Assembly: GCF_011250515.1 (NCBI RefSeq)
Contig: NZ_JAANOP010000001.1
Coordinates: 124,001-188,000, forward strand
Source of the DNA: Aquirufa ecclesiirivi
Lineage (GTDB): Bacteria; Bacteroidota; Bacteroidia; Cytophagales; Spirosomataceae
Direction of reading: 5' to 3'
DNA length: 64,000 nt
The notes beneath the pieces are model-generated. The model saw nothing but the letters and a program-made list of their open reading frames with translations, searched no databases and was not told the origin of the DNA. Below, in pieces: positions 1 to 7,921 of this stretch (the first letter of the stretch is position 1; every line of letters starts with the position of its first letter). The translations under genes were made by a program, and so were the position numbers.

Positions 1-927
1 TGCGTTAACGAAAATGATTTTAGCAAAATATTCCGTGACAGCCATGGTGTTTTGATCAATCACACGTACACCTTTTGCTTTTTGACTTGCCTCATCATAA
101 ATGATTTCGGAAACAATGGCATTGTGAATCATGGTCAAACGTTTGGTACGCATAGCAGCAGGCAAGGTCGCTGACAATGAGCTAAAATATCCACCGTATG
201 GACATCCACGCATACATTTATTGCGGTATTGGCAAGCACCTCTACCTAATGCTGTATGGTGAGCACCTGGCTGAGTTAAGTGAGCTACACGACCAATGGT
301 TATGGGGCGCCCTAATTTCTTATTCACCTGGTTTTTAAAATGCTCTTCTGGGGCAGTCATGGCCATGGCAGGTAAAAATTCTGAATCTGGTAATACATCC
401 AATCCTTCTCTTTGACCAGAAATACCAGCAAATTTCTCTACATAAGAATACCATGGTGCTAAATCTTCGTAACGGATTGGCCAATCTGTTCCAATACCAT
501 CTTTGGCATTAGCTTCAAAATCTTCTTTATTCCAACGGTAGGATTGGCGTCCCCAAAGTAAGGATTTACCTCCCGTGTGGTAGGCACGAATCCAATCAAA
601 TCCACCTTTTTTCTCGATGTACGGGTTTTGCTTATCGTTTTCAAATAAGTAACGGTGCTCCTCATTCGGTGTATAGCCAGTACGCATTCCCGCCCAATAT
701 TCCTCAGCAGCCATATTGGTTGGGCGACCACGGTGAGGGAAATCCCAAGGGTCTTTCAAAGCCGTCTCATAACCTTCTACGTGTTTAATTTCACGACCAC
801 GCTCTAAAACGGCTACTTTTAAACCTTTTTCTGTTAATTCTTTGGCAGCCCAGCCACCTGATATACCCGATCCTACGACAATAGCGTCAAAGGTCTGGCT
901 TTTTATTGCATCTATGTTAAGATTCAT
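1..927 (-). CDS. GMC family oxidoreductase (C-terminus cut by window edge)
   Basis: FAD-dependent alcohol/sugar oxidoreductase of the glucose-methanol-choline family. The first 309 residues are present and the reading frame is open to base 1, so the C-terminal catalytic His/Asn region lies outside. Residues 18-24 form the FAD dinucleotide-binding GSGISGG motif, followed by an acidic strand end (VLERG). A Cys-rich stretch (GACQYRNKCMRGCPYGGY) near residue 235 is typical of the gluconate/sorbosone dehydrogenase type of GMC protein found in Bacteroidota. The ATG at 927 is 23 bases after the stop of the subunit-3-like gene, so the two form one transcript. In characterised relatives (2-keto-gluconate, fructose and gluconate dehydrogenases) the large FAD subunit is exported with the small Tat-bearing subunit and feeds electrons to a cytochrome. 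I infer a periplasmic sugar or polyol oxidase; the substrate is unknown. Confidence 0.9.
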   Translation of the reverse strand, partial: MNLNIDAIKSQTFDAIVVGSGISGGWAAKELTEKGLKVAVLERGREIKHVEGYETALKDPWDFPHRGRPTNMAAEEYWAGMRTGYTPNEEHRYLFENDKQNPYIEKKGGFDWIRAYHTGGKSLLWGRQSYRWNKEDFEANAKDGIGTDWPIRYEDLAPWYSYVEKFAGISGQREGLDVLPDSEFLPAMAMTAPEEHFKNQVNKKLGRPITIGRVAHLTQPGAHHTALGRGACQYRNKCMRGCPYGGYFSSLSATLPAAMRTKRLTMIHNAIVSEIIYDEASQKAKGVRVIDQNTMAVTEYFAKIIFVNA

Positions 928-950
928 GTGAGTAATGGTAAATGGTCAAA

Positions 951-1553
951 TTAATATTGAAATGCCTTTTGGCCTGGCTTTAATTTAGTTGCTTCAAATT
1001 TGCCAGGAACTGTTACGTATTCGAAAGAAGACGTAATTCCTTTTTCAGAGGTAAAATAACCAAACAGTGTTAACTCCTTGATTAGTCTCCAGAATGGAAC
1101 ACCATTATTTCCCTCTAAGGTTTCTTTATCGACATTATCCCCTACTTTTTGTTGTTTTAAACGATAAGAACTCATCAATTCTTTGGTATTGCTTTCTAGT
1201 AATTTCAACATGGCAACTTGACCACTTGCGTTTTGATTTAAAAAACCAGCTTTATCTAAATCATTCACACCTTTTAAGAAACTTCTTTGCTCTGGCAATT
1301 TGTAGCAATCTTGTAGCATTAATTCAATAAATGCGGGAACACCAGCATCGATCGCACCTGGAGTAGCTGTTTTGGGAATGATGTGTTCGGCTACAGCGGC
1401 TACAATTTTTCTCTGTGAATCTGATAAGCTAAATGAATCAGCAATGGCTGTCTTGCCGCTGTGTTTCGCTTCCATGGCCATCAATGTCGGAGCGGTAATC
1501 GCTCCCCCTAACATCAAAGCTATTTGGGAGATGGCATCTCTTCTTGTAAGCAT
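951..1553 (-). CDS. Gluconate 2-dehydrogenase subunit 3 family protein
   Basis: Small partner subunit of a membrane-associated GMC dehydrogenase, 200 residues. The N-terminus carries a twin-arginine signal (LTRRDAISQIALMLGGA), and such subunits are known to carry their signal-less FAD partner through the Tat pathway. The body matches the family pattern: an early (V/I)AAVAEHIIPKT stretch, GAIDAGVPAFIEL, and a late FWRLIKELTLFGYFTSE block. It is immediately upstream of the GMC gene in transcription order (23-base gap) and has its own candidate promoter at 1615-1643. The susD terminator at 1654-1686 separates it from the upstream operon. Role by family: maturation, export and stability of the dehydrogenase. 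Identity is secure; the substrate is not. Confidence 0.9.
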   Translation of the reverse strand: MLTRRDAISQIALMLGGAITAPTLMAMEAKHSGKTAIADSFSLSDSQRKIVAAVAEHIIPKTATPGAIDAGVPAFIELMLQDCYKLPEQRSFLKGVNDLDKAGFLNQNASGQVAMLKLLESNTKELMSSYRLKQQKVGDNVDKETLEGNNGVPFWRLIKELTLFGYFTSEKGITSSFEYVTVPGKFEATKLKPGQKAFQY

Positions 1554-1614
1554 AATTTTATGGGTTAATAAGTTCTTGATAGATTCCGTTTACTCAATCA
1601 ATTTGATAAGAAAA

Positions 1615-1643
1615 CAAATTTAATCAGAATATTGATTTTTCAA
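1615..1643 (-). promoter_or_regulatory. Candidate promoter of the subunit 3-GMC operon
   Basis: On the minus strand a TTG (1643-1641) is followed after 18 bases by TAAATTTG (1622-1615), which fits the Bacteroidota sigma-A pattern TTG-N19-TAnnTTTG with a spacer one base short. It lies about 60 bases before the ATG at 1553 and just downstream of the susD terminator. Confidence 0.6.
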
Positions 1644-1653
1644 GAAGAAATAC

Positions 1654-1686
1654 AAAAAAAAGGGACTGATTAAAATCAGCCCCTTT
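1654..1686 (-). terminator. Rho-independent terminator after susD
   Basis: Reading the minus strand, AAAGGGGCTGAT pairs with ATCAGTCCCTTT (one mismatch) around a 4-base loop and is followed by eight T residues. It is placed to end the susC-susD transcript. Confidence 0.85.
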
Positions 1687-1785
1687 ATAAATAATTAAAT
1701 CAACGAATGTATTCAAGAATTAAAATCTCTAAAAAATTATCAAATAATTGAATAGGTTTAGAGGTAAAATTTGGAGAAATTCACC

Positions 1786-1818
1786 AACGCTGTCAAGGTT
1801 TTAAACCTTGACAGCGTT
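1786..1818. repeat. REP-like perfect palindrome, copy 1
   Basis: The arm AACGCTGTCAAGGTTT is followed by a single T and its exact reverse complement, giving a 16-bp stem. It sits 17 bases downstream of the susD stop codon. The core CTGTCAAGGTTT/AAACCTTGACAG recurs at 7814-7846. No T-tract follows on either strand, so it is not a standard terminator. Confidence 0.85.
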
Positions 1819-1834
1819 AAGCAAAAAACAATGT

Positions 1835-3502
1835 TTAATATCCTGGATTCTGTTTCAAATAACCCGTTAAGTTAGATGCTCCATCGATCGCAGTTTGAGG
1901 GATAGGGAATAAACGCATGTTTTTATCCGTGCTACTTTTCTCTGTCCATGAATCCTCGTACTTTCCAAAACGAATTAAGTCTGTTCTACGTTGATTCTCC
2001 CAATAGAATTCGAATCCACGCTCACGAAGTAATGTGTTCAAATCAATGCTCGTTAGAGCAGGAGCAGATTTAGTACGTGCTGCACGAACTGCATTCACAT
2101 CAACTAAAGCACCAGCAGCATCTGACTTACGTAATTTAGCTTCAGCTCGCATTAAATAAGCATCTGCTAAACGAATGATGACGATATCAGCCTCACCGAA
2201 GTTACGTCCAGAAGAAGACTTCTTAGAGAACTCATACTTCTCTACACGATATCCTGTGCTATAATCACTACCAGCTGTTGTGAAATTCACTGTCTCTGTA
2301 TGAACAACTAAAGGATAAGGTGCTTTTCCACGTGTATTATACAATGGACCCACCTTAAATTTACCATCTGGACATTTCACAAAGGCACCACTTTGATACA
2401 CTAGGCCATATTGTTGACCTCTTAAAATACCACGGTCAATATTATATGAAGCACCATCCACACATTCTACTTTAGGGTCTACGTTTCTCTTGTAAAAACG
2501 AGGATCCGCATCAGCTGGATCTACATTTCCATAAGCACTTACCCATGAACGATAGAAGTCTGGTGTAATAGCAGGACCGTCTGTACCGTTAGCCGCTGGA
2601 TAAGCAGGTAATGGACGTTGATCATTGGCTAATGAGAAATAAGACATACGGTTGTGTCCGTTCAATTCTGCACGTTGGTCAACAGCAAAAATCAATTCTT
2701 TGTTGGTATGGTTATCATTTCCGAAAATCGCAAAATAATCAGCTGATAAAGCGTATTGACCAGAACTGATGATCTTTCCTGTATACTCAATTACTTTGTC
2801 CATATCAGCAGCTGAATGGTTCAAAGTAGCTCCATAAGGATCACGATATGCTGCTGCATTCAGGTGTAATTTGGCTAATAATCCCCAAACAGCACCTTTC
2901 GTAATACGTCCAGGCCCAGTCGTTGTTTCTACAATAGGCTCAATCGCTAACAATTCTGTACGAATATAATCTACTGCTTTATCCGTTCTCAAAATGGTAG
3001 AAACATCTCCTAAATCTTCTTTTTGGAATGCAATACCGAATAAATCCAACATCAATAAATTGTAGTAAGCACGCATTCCACGGGCTTCAGCAATGTATAA
3101 ATTAGCTGATGGGTCCTTATTTACTTTCAAAGAGTTGATTGCTGTTACTGAACGAGAAATACCTTGTAAAATCAAGTTCCAAGTATTTCTTACGTTCGGG
3201 TCTGTACTTGTAGTCTGGTGACGGTGTAGAGACAAATAGATACCATTATCACCCCAGTCAGTACCTCCACGATAGGGAAGGATAGCCTCATCTGTAGAAA
3301 TCTCAGTTAAAGCGAACAAGTTGGTATGTTGGTAAATACTAGGCAATAAAGCATATGCAGGAGCTAAAATTCCATCTGCCGCCTGCTTATCAGTTACGGT
3401 AGTGGCGTTGTACTCATCTAAAATGATCTCATTCAAATTGGTACAGCTATAAAAAGCCATCATACCAAACAGAATTATGGTTATTTTTCCTATCTTTTTC
3501 AT
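1835..3502 (-). CDS. SusD/RagB family outer-membrane lipoprotein
   Basis: Surface glycan-binding lipoprotein that forms the lid of the SusC channel in the outer membrane. It is 555 residues long, normal for the family. The N-terminal signal ends in a lipobox with Cys20 (FYSC|TNLNE). The N-terminal half contains TPR-like helices, and the C-terminal SusD_RagB segment has the hallmark IIRLADAYLMRAEAKLR, then VRAAR and the closing NPGY end typical of RagB proteins. The gene starts 13 bases after the susC stop, so they form one operon. The downstream terminator at 1654-1686 closes it. The glycan is not predictable from this protein alone; the nearby LacI regulator and GMC dehydrogenase suggest a simple oligosaccharide or sugar-derived compound. 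Confidence 0.95.
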   Translation of the reverse strand: MKKIGKITIILFGMMAFYSCTNLNEIILDEYNATTVTDKQAADGILAPAYALLPSIYQHTNLFALTEISTDEAILPYRGGTDWGDNGIYLSLHRHQTTSTDPNVRNTWNLILQGISRSVTAINSLKVNKDPSANLYIAEARGMRAYYNLLMLDLFGIAFQKEDLGDVSTILRTDKAVDYIRTELLAIEPIVETTTGPGRITKGAVWGLLAKLHLNAAAYRDPYGATLNHSAADMDKVIEYTGKIISSGQYALSADYFAIFGNDNHTNKELIFAVDQRAELNGHNRMSYFSLANDQRPLPAYPAANGTDGPAITPDFYRSWVSAYGNVDPADADPRFYKRNVDPKVECVDGASYNIDRGILRGQQYGLVYQSGAFVKCPDGKFKVGPLYNTRGKAPYPLVVHTETVNFTTAGSDYSTGYRVEKYEFSKKSSSGRNFGEADIVIIRLADAYLMRAEAKLRKSDAAGALVDVNAVRAARTKSAPALTSIDLNTLLRERGFEFYWENQRRTDLIRFGKYEDSWTEKSSTDKNMRLFPIPQTAIDGASNLTGYLKQNPGY

Positions 3503-3515
3503 TTTTGTTTAACGA

Positions 3516-6500
3516 TTAAAATGTAAGATTTAAGCCGAAGATGACAGATTTAGCTTTTGGATAGCTCAAATAGTCAATTCCATAAGATAATACTCCGTTC
3601 ATAGAACTATCCTTATTCACTTCTGGATCAAATCCGTCGTAATTGGTAGCAATCCATAAGTTTTGTCCTGTTACAGATAAACGTAAAGCAGATACCCACT
3701 TACTAATACCTAACTTCTGTGTATCAAATGTATATCCCAATGTAGCATTGTTCAAACGTAAGAAACCACCGTCTTTCAAGAAACGAGTAGATACTGGAGC
3801 TGCATTACTGTTGGATTCTTTTGAATCAGCAAATGCCGCAGGAGTCGTGTTGGAGTTTTTCGCGATTTTCAACTTGTAGAAAGAAGAGTTCGCTGTATTG
3901 TCATAAATTTTATTTCCAGCAACTCCGTTGAATTGTAATGACAAATCAAATCCTTTATAAGCTAAATTTCCAAAGAAGTTATATTGGGTGGTTGGCAAAG
4001 CCGTTCCAGCAGCAATACGATCCTTATCAGTGACGATACCATCACCATCTACATCACGGTAAACACTCATACCTTTATCATCAAATCCAGTAAATTCTTT
4101 CAAGAAGAATGTACCGATAGGCTGACCGTTGATATAACCATTGATGGTCGCTGAAGTTAAACCAGAACCAGATGCAGAACCTGAAGGGATAACTGTGTAA
4201 GGAGAACCAACTACTTCATTTTTAATCAAAGTTAGGTTACCTCCCAAGCTATATTTCCAGCCAGTTTCTGTTGTTCCTTTGTATTCCAAATCCAATTCCA
4301 AACCACTGTTATTGATTTTCATATCTTTCACGTTAGCCCAAACAGAAGAAGCTGGTTGAACTGGATCTGAAGGAATAACTTCCAATAACATGTTGTTAGA
4401 AACCTTGTTGAAATAATCAATTGATCCAGAGAATGCTCCGTTTCCAAAAGCAAAATCCAAACCTACGTTACTTTGTGTTGAAACCTCCCATTGAATGTCT
4501 GGGTTAGCTAAACGAGAATACGTAATCCCTGATGGGAAAGTCGAAGTAGCATCCAAAGGATAAGAAGTAGAACCGGAGATGGTCGAAGTAAACAAAGGTT
4601 GCGTAATTTTCGAAGGAATCTCTTGGTTACCTGTTTGTCCCCAACCGGCACGAAGTTTCAAATTGCTGATATTGGTATTCTTTAAGAATGCTTCTTCAGA
4701 AATTCTCCATCCCAACGAGAATGAAGGGAATACACCGTATTTATTGTTGGCACCAAATTTAGAAGAACCATCAGCACGAACGGTAGCTGTTGCTAAATAC
4801 TTGTCCTTATACTGGTAGTTAAAACGACCAAAATATGATTGCAACTCATTAATGAATGCCGAACCACCTGGTTTATTGGTTGCCATCGTCAATTCTTGAC
4901 CTACGCCAGGATTGTAAATAGGGTCAATCGGCAAATCAGCTGGGAATTTATTAATGCTCCAGTTACGGTATTGCACTTTAATTTTTTGATATGAATGACC
5001 TACCAAAGCAGAGAAATTATGATCTCCTTTGTCGTACGTATAGGTCAAATAGTTTTCAATCAAACGGTTCGTATTACTTGCTAAATACGAATCCAAACGA
5101 CCATCTTGCTTAGGAATATTACTTCCCAAAGATTCCACATCACGCGTTGAAGTAGAATTATCTAAACCAAAGTTTAAACGATACACTAAACCTTTCACAA
5201 TCTTCAATGAAGGAGAAATGCTAGCGATTGTACGGTTGATGGTGGTAATATCTTTAAACAGGGTTAATCCCAATAATGGATTAGAAGCTGTATTGTAACG
5301 AGCCAATTTACCATCTGCAGTATATGCAGGAAGCGTTGGGTTATTGGAGATAGCCGTTCCTAATAAACCTTCCACAGAAGGGCGCTCATTGTTTGTATTC
5401 GTAACGTTCAAGTTAGCATCTACGACCAAACGATCCTCCCAGAATTTCTGAGTTACATTGATACGACCCGTGTAGCGATCTAATTGATTGTTTTTCAAAA
5501 TACCTTGTTGAGCTTGAGCTCCAAAAGAGGCATAGTAGGAAAGTTTATTAGCTCCACCACCTAAACTCAAATTATAGTTTTGAGTTAAAGCCTGACGAGT
5601 AATTTCTTTTTGCCAATCTGTATTTCCACCAAAATCCTCCAAATTACCTCCATTAGCCACTACTTGCTTACGGAATTCAGATGCAGATAATACAGGTAAA
5701 GCGCGAGCAATACTTGAAACAGCTAAACTAGAGCTGAAATTCAAGGTAGAAACACCTGCCTTACCTTTTTTAGTCGTAATTAATACGACACCATTGGCAC
5801 CACGAGCACCATAAATAGCAGTAGCAGAAGCATCTTTTAATACGTCGATTGTTTCAATATCTTGAGGATTCAAGAAGTTCAATGGGTTTCCACCTCCGGT
5901 ACTTGAATTATCCAAAGCTAAACCATCAATAACAAACAAAGGAGTACTACCTGTACGAATACCTCCAGGTCCACGGATGGTGATTCCTTGATTACCACCT
6001 GGCTCACCAGTGGCAGATGTTACATTCACACCAGCTACTTTACCTTGCAATAATTGCTCTGGTGAGTTGATAATACCTTTGTTGAAGGCTGCACTTTGTA
6101 CCGACTTCACAGATCCTGTGACATCGCGTTTGTTTTGAGTACCATAACCCACCACAACCACTTGTGCTAAGTCAGCTGAATTTGCCACCATGGCAATTTC
6201 TAAGGATGTTTTAGAACCTACAGTAACTTCTTGAGATGCATAGCCTAAATAGCGAACCACTAAGACTGAATTGTCATTGGGTACAGAAATGGTAAAGGCA
6301 CCATTTACATCGGTACTTACCCCTTTCGTAGTACCTTTAAGCATTACGTTACCGCCGATGAGTGCCTCTTTTGTCGTGGCATCAATCAATCGACCTTTAA
6401 TTTGTTTACCCGCTTGTGCGTTCACATCGAATGCCCCAAGCATGAATATGCTAGCTACAAAAAATAGTACTATACGAGTACTTACATTTCGTAACAACGC

Positions 6501-6533
6501 ACACCATAATGGATCGTGTAATTGTTTTTTCAT
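3516..6533 (-). CDS. SusC/RagA family TonB-linked outer membrane protein
   Basis: TonB-dependent oligosaccharide importer, 1005 residues from the ATG at 6533. An upstream in-frame GTG at 6611 would add 26 residues with no signal-peptide character, whereas the ATG gives a signal peptide (hydrophobic IVLFFVASIFMLGAFDVNAQA), so ATG is preferred. Domain order: carboxypeptidase-D-like regulatory domain (IKGRLIDATTKEALIGGNV onward), SusC signature (VVVVGYGTQNKRDVTGSV), plug with QLLQGKVAGVNV and TPLFVIDG, the ATAIYGARGANGVVLITT TonB-plug end, then a 22-stranded barrel ending in VIFGLNLTF. It is co-transcribed with susD. Upstream lie a near-consensus promoter (6664-6693) and a LacI-type operator (6622-6633). 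Confidence 0.96.
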   Translation of the reverse strand: MKKQLHDPLWCALLRNVSTRIVLFFVASIFMLGAFDVNAQAGKQIKGRLIDATTKEALIGGNVMLKGTTKGVSTDVNGAFTISVPNDNSVLVVRYLGYASQEVTVGSKTSLEIAMVANSADLAQVVVVGYGTQNKRDVTGSVKSVQSAAFNKGIINSPEQLLQGKVAGVNVTSATGEPGGNQGITIRGPGGIRTGSTPLFVIDGLALDNSSTGGGNPLNFLNPQDIETIDVLKDASATAIYGARGANGVVLITTKKGKAGVSTLNFSSSLAVSSIARALPVLSASEFRKQVVANGGNLEDFGGNTDWQKEITRQALTQNYNLSLGGGANKLSYYASFGAQAQQGILKNNQLDRYTGRINVTQKFWEDRLVVDANLNVTNTNNERPSVEGLLGTAISNNPTLPAYTADGKLARYNTASNPLLGLTLFKDITTINRTIASISPSLKIVKGLVYRLNFGLDNSTSTRDVESLGSNIPKQDGRLDSYLASNTNRLIENYLTYTYDKGDHNFSALVGHSYQKIKVQYRNWSINKFPADLPIDPIYNPGVGQELTMATNKPGGSAFINELQSYFGRFNYQYKDKYLATATVRADGSSKFGANNKYGVFPSFSLGWRISEEAFLKNTNISNLKLRAGWGQTGNQEIPSKITQPLFTSTISGSTSYPLDATSTFPSGITYSRLANPDIQWEVSTQSNVGLDFAFGNGAFSGSIDYFNKVSNNMLLEVIPSDPVQPASSVWANVKDMKINNSGLELDLEYKGTTETGWKYSLGGNLTLIKNEVVGSPYTVIPSGSASGSGLTSATINGYINGQPIGTFFLKEFTGFDDKGMSVYRDVDGDGIVTDKDRIAAGTALPTTQYNFFGNLAYKGFDLSLQFNGVAGNKIYDNTANSSFYKLKIAKNSNTTPAAFADSKESNSNAAPVSTRFLKDGGFLRLNNATLGYTFDTQKLGISKWVSALRLSVTGQNLWIATNYDGFDPEVNKDSSMNGVLSYGIDYLSYPKAKSVIFGLNLTF

Positions 6534-6621
6534 GAATTGATTTTTTGAAATGGTAATTTTTGGGTTTAAAATTTTTTGAAATTTACCTATTAATAATTGT
6601 AATATCTTCACAATATTTTAC

Positions 6622-6633
6622 GCAAACGTTTGC
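6622..6633. promoter_or_regulatory. LacI-type operator upstream of susC
   Basis: GCAAACGTTTGC is a perfect 12-bp palindrome with the central CG typical of LacI/GalR-family sites, extended by flanking T/A to TTGCAAACGTTTGCGT. It lies about 25 bases downstream of the predicted susC start of transcription, a position suited to repression by blocking elongation, and about 90 bases from the end of the LacI-family gene. Confidence 0.8.
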
Positions 6634-6663
6634 AATTGAGGCTATCTGGGTATTACAATCCCG

Positions 6664-6693
6664 CAAAAGTAGAACGTTGGCCTTAATACTCAA
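6664..6693 (-). promoter_or_regulatory. Promoter of the susC-susD operon
   Basis: On the minus strand TTG (6693-6691), a 19-base spacer and TACTTTTG (6671-6664) exactly match the Bacteroidota primary sigma consensus TTG-N19-TAnnTTTG. The expected start near 6658 gives a leader of about 125 bases that contains the LacI-type operator. Confidence 0.8.
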
Positions 6694-6723
6694 GAAATCC
6701 GATATTAAGGTATTGTTAATTCA

Positions 6724-7746
6724 TCATGATGAACGAAGGGAGGATTCCCTGATGATTAACTTCGGGTCCAATGAAATAGTAACAGGATCCAATTTTTGAT
6801 CTTTTTTGGACAAAAACAATTTTGCTGCTTCTTCTCCTATTCTTCTGCTTTGTCGAGAAACTGAACTTAATGGGGGATGTCCGAAAGTGGCTAAGGGAAT
6901 ATCATCGAATCCCACGATAGCTACTTCTTGTGGTACAGATATTCCCATTTCCCGCAAAACAAACATGGCGGCTATACAAACCTCGTCATTTACACCAAAT
7001 ATAGCATCGGGCTTATGTGTCGACTGCATCAGGTTTCGAGTAGCCTGAATAGCGCTCTCTGCTGAGAAATGCACGTATTGTATCAAATCTTCCTCCACTT
7101 GTCGACCATTGGCTAAAAGGCAATCCTGAAAACCCAGAAAACGCTGCTGAGAAACACTAATACCTGAGGGTCCATGCAAATGAGCAATTCGCTGGCATCC
7201 CATGTCCACTAAATGTTGCGTGGCCATAAATGCTCCTTGGTAATCATCCGTCACTACTCGATCGGAAGCAACGCCATGATTAGGGCGGTCAATAAATATA
7301 ACAGGTAAAGCACGCTGAATGACTCGATCAATATGCTCACCTAATTGTTGGTCATAACTTTCCTGAGCCATGGAAATAAATAGACCATCAACCCTATTAG
7401 CCAACAAACGATCGATGTATTCCTTTTCAATGGTATGGGATTCATTGCTCACACAGATATTCAGCAAATACCCCGATTTCAAGAGAATTTCCTCCATTCC
7501 TTCCAAAATAGACGACTCATGGTAATGCGTGATGGAGGGCAAAATAAGCCCCAATGTCATGGAGCAATTGTTTAATAAACTAAGTGAGAGCGTATTTTTC
7601 TGATAACCCACCTTCAAGGCATATTCCTGAATGGTTTTGCGAGTTTCAATATTAATAGCAGGATGGTCATTTAATGCCCGCGAGATAGTAGATGGCGCGC
7701 ATTTAAACTTCTTGGCTATATCTTTTATAGAAACGGAGTTATTCAA
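6724..7746 (-). CDS. LacI family transcriptional regulator
   Basis: Ligand-responsive repressor or activator of carbohydrate genes, 340 residues. Residues 5-25 form the LacI helix-turn-helix (VSIKDIAKKFKCAPSTISRAL) and are followed by the hinge helix. The periplasmic-binding-protein-like effector domain starts near residue 63 (TLGLILPSI) and contains the family landmarks RVDGLFIS, PVIFIDRP, VVTDDYQGAF, and GFDDIPLATFGHPPLSSV. It reads toward susC on the same strand; the gap holds the susC promoter and a perfect operator, so susCD is the most likely target. The divergent MHS-transporter operon starts 175 bases away and may also be controlled. The effector is unknown. Confidence 0.93.
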   Translation of the reverse strand: MNNSVSIKDIAKKFKCAPSTISRALNDHPAINIETRKTIQEYALKVGYQKNTLSLSLLNNCSMTLGLILPSITHYHESSILEGMEEILLKSGYLLNICVSNESHTIEKEYIDRLLANRVDGLFISMAQESYDQQLGEHIDRVIQRALPVIFIDRPNHGVASDRVVTDDYQGAFMATQHLVDMGCQRIAHLHGPSGISVSQQRFLGFQDCLLANGRQVEEDLIQYVHFSAESAIQATRNLMQSTHKPDAIFGVNDEVCIAAMFVLREMGISVPQEVAIVGFDDIPLATFGHPPLSSVSRQSRRIGEEAAKLFLSKKDQKLDPVTISLDPKLIIRESSLRSS

Positions 7747-7770
7747 TATATCAGTATATTGGTATTATGC

Positions 7771-7778
7771 CAAATATA
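7771..7778 (-). promoter_or_regulatory. Possible -7 element of the LacI-family gene
   Basis: TATATTTG on the minus strand matches TAnnTTTG and lies 25 bases before the ATG at 7746. No TTG is found at the expected -33 distance, so the call is weak. Confidence 0.35.
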
Positions 7779-7808
7779 TAATTTTTTTACGTGAAAAATC
7801 GTTTTCAA

Positions 7809-7850
7809 GCCTAAAGGCTGTCAAGGTTTGAAACCTTGACAGCCTTAGGC
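7809..7850. repeat. REP-like palindrome, copy 2
   Basis: The core AAGGCTGTCAAGGTTT, one G, then its exact reverse complement (7814-7846) forms a 16-bp stem. Outer GCCT/AGGC pairs extend it across a single bulged A. It shares the 12-base inner arm with the element at 1786-1818. It lies between the divergent LacI-family and MHS-transporter genes. Confidence 0.85.
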
Positions 7851-7921
7851 GAAGAGCACATTTCAGATTAGGATTTTAAAGGCAATATGGTTAATTTCAT
7901 ATTTTCTAAACCTTTTGTTAT

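Noticed and set aside
136-145. CAAACGTTTG resembling the LacI-type operator
   Set aside because: It is inside the GMC coding frame (Lys-Arg-Leu codons), shorter than the site at 6622, and far from any promoter.
1786-1818. Palindrome as the susD terminator
   Set aside because: No T-tract follows on the minus strand, and a better terminator with T8 lies at 1654-1686.
6534-6611. Upstream GTG start for the susC gene
   Set aside because: It would put 26 non-signal residues ahead of a good signal peptide that begins at the ATG at 6533.
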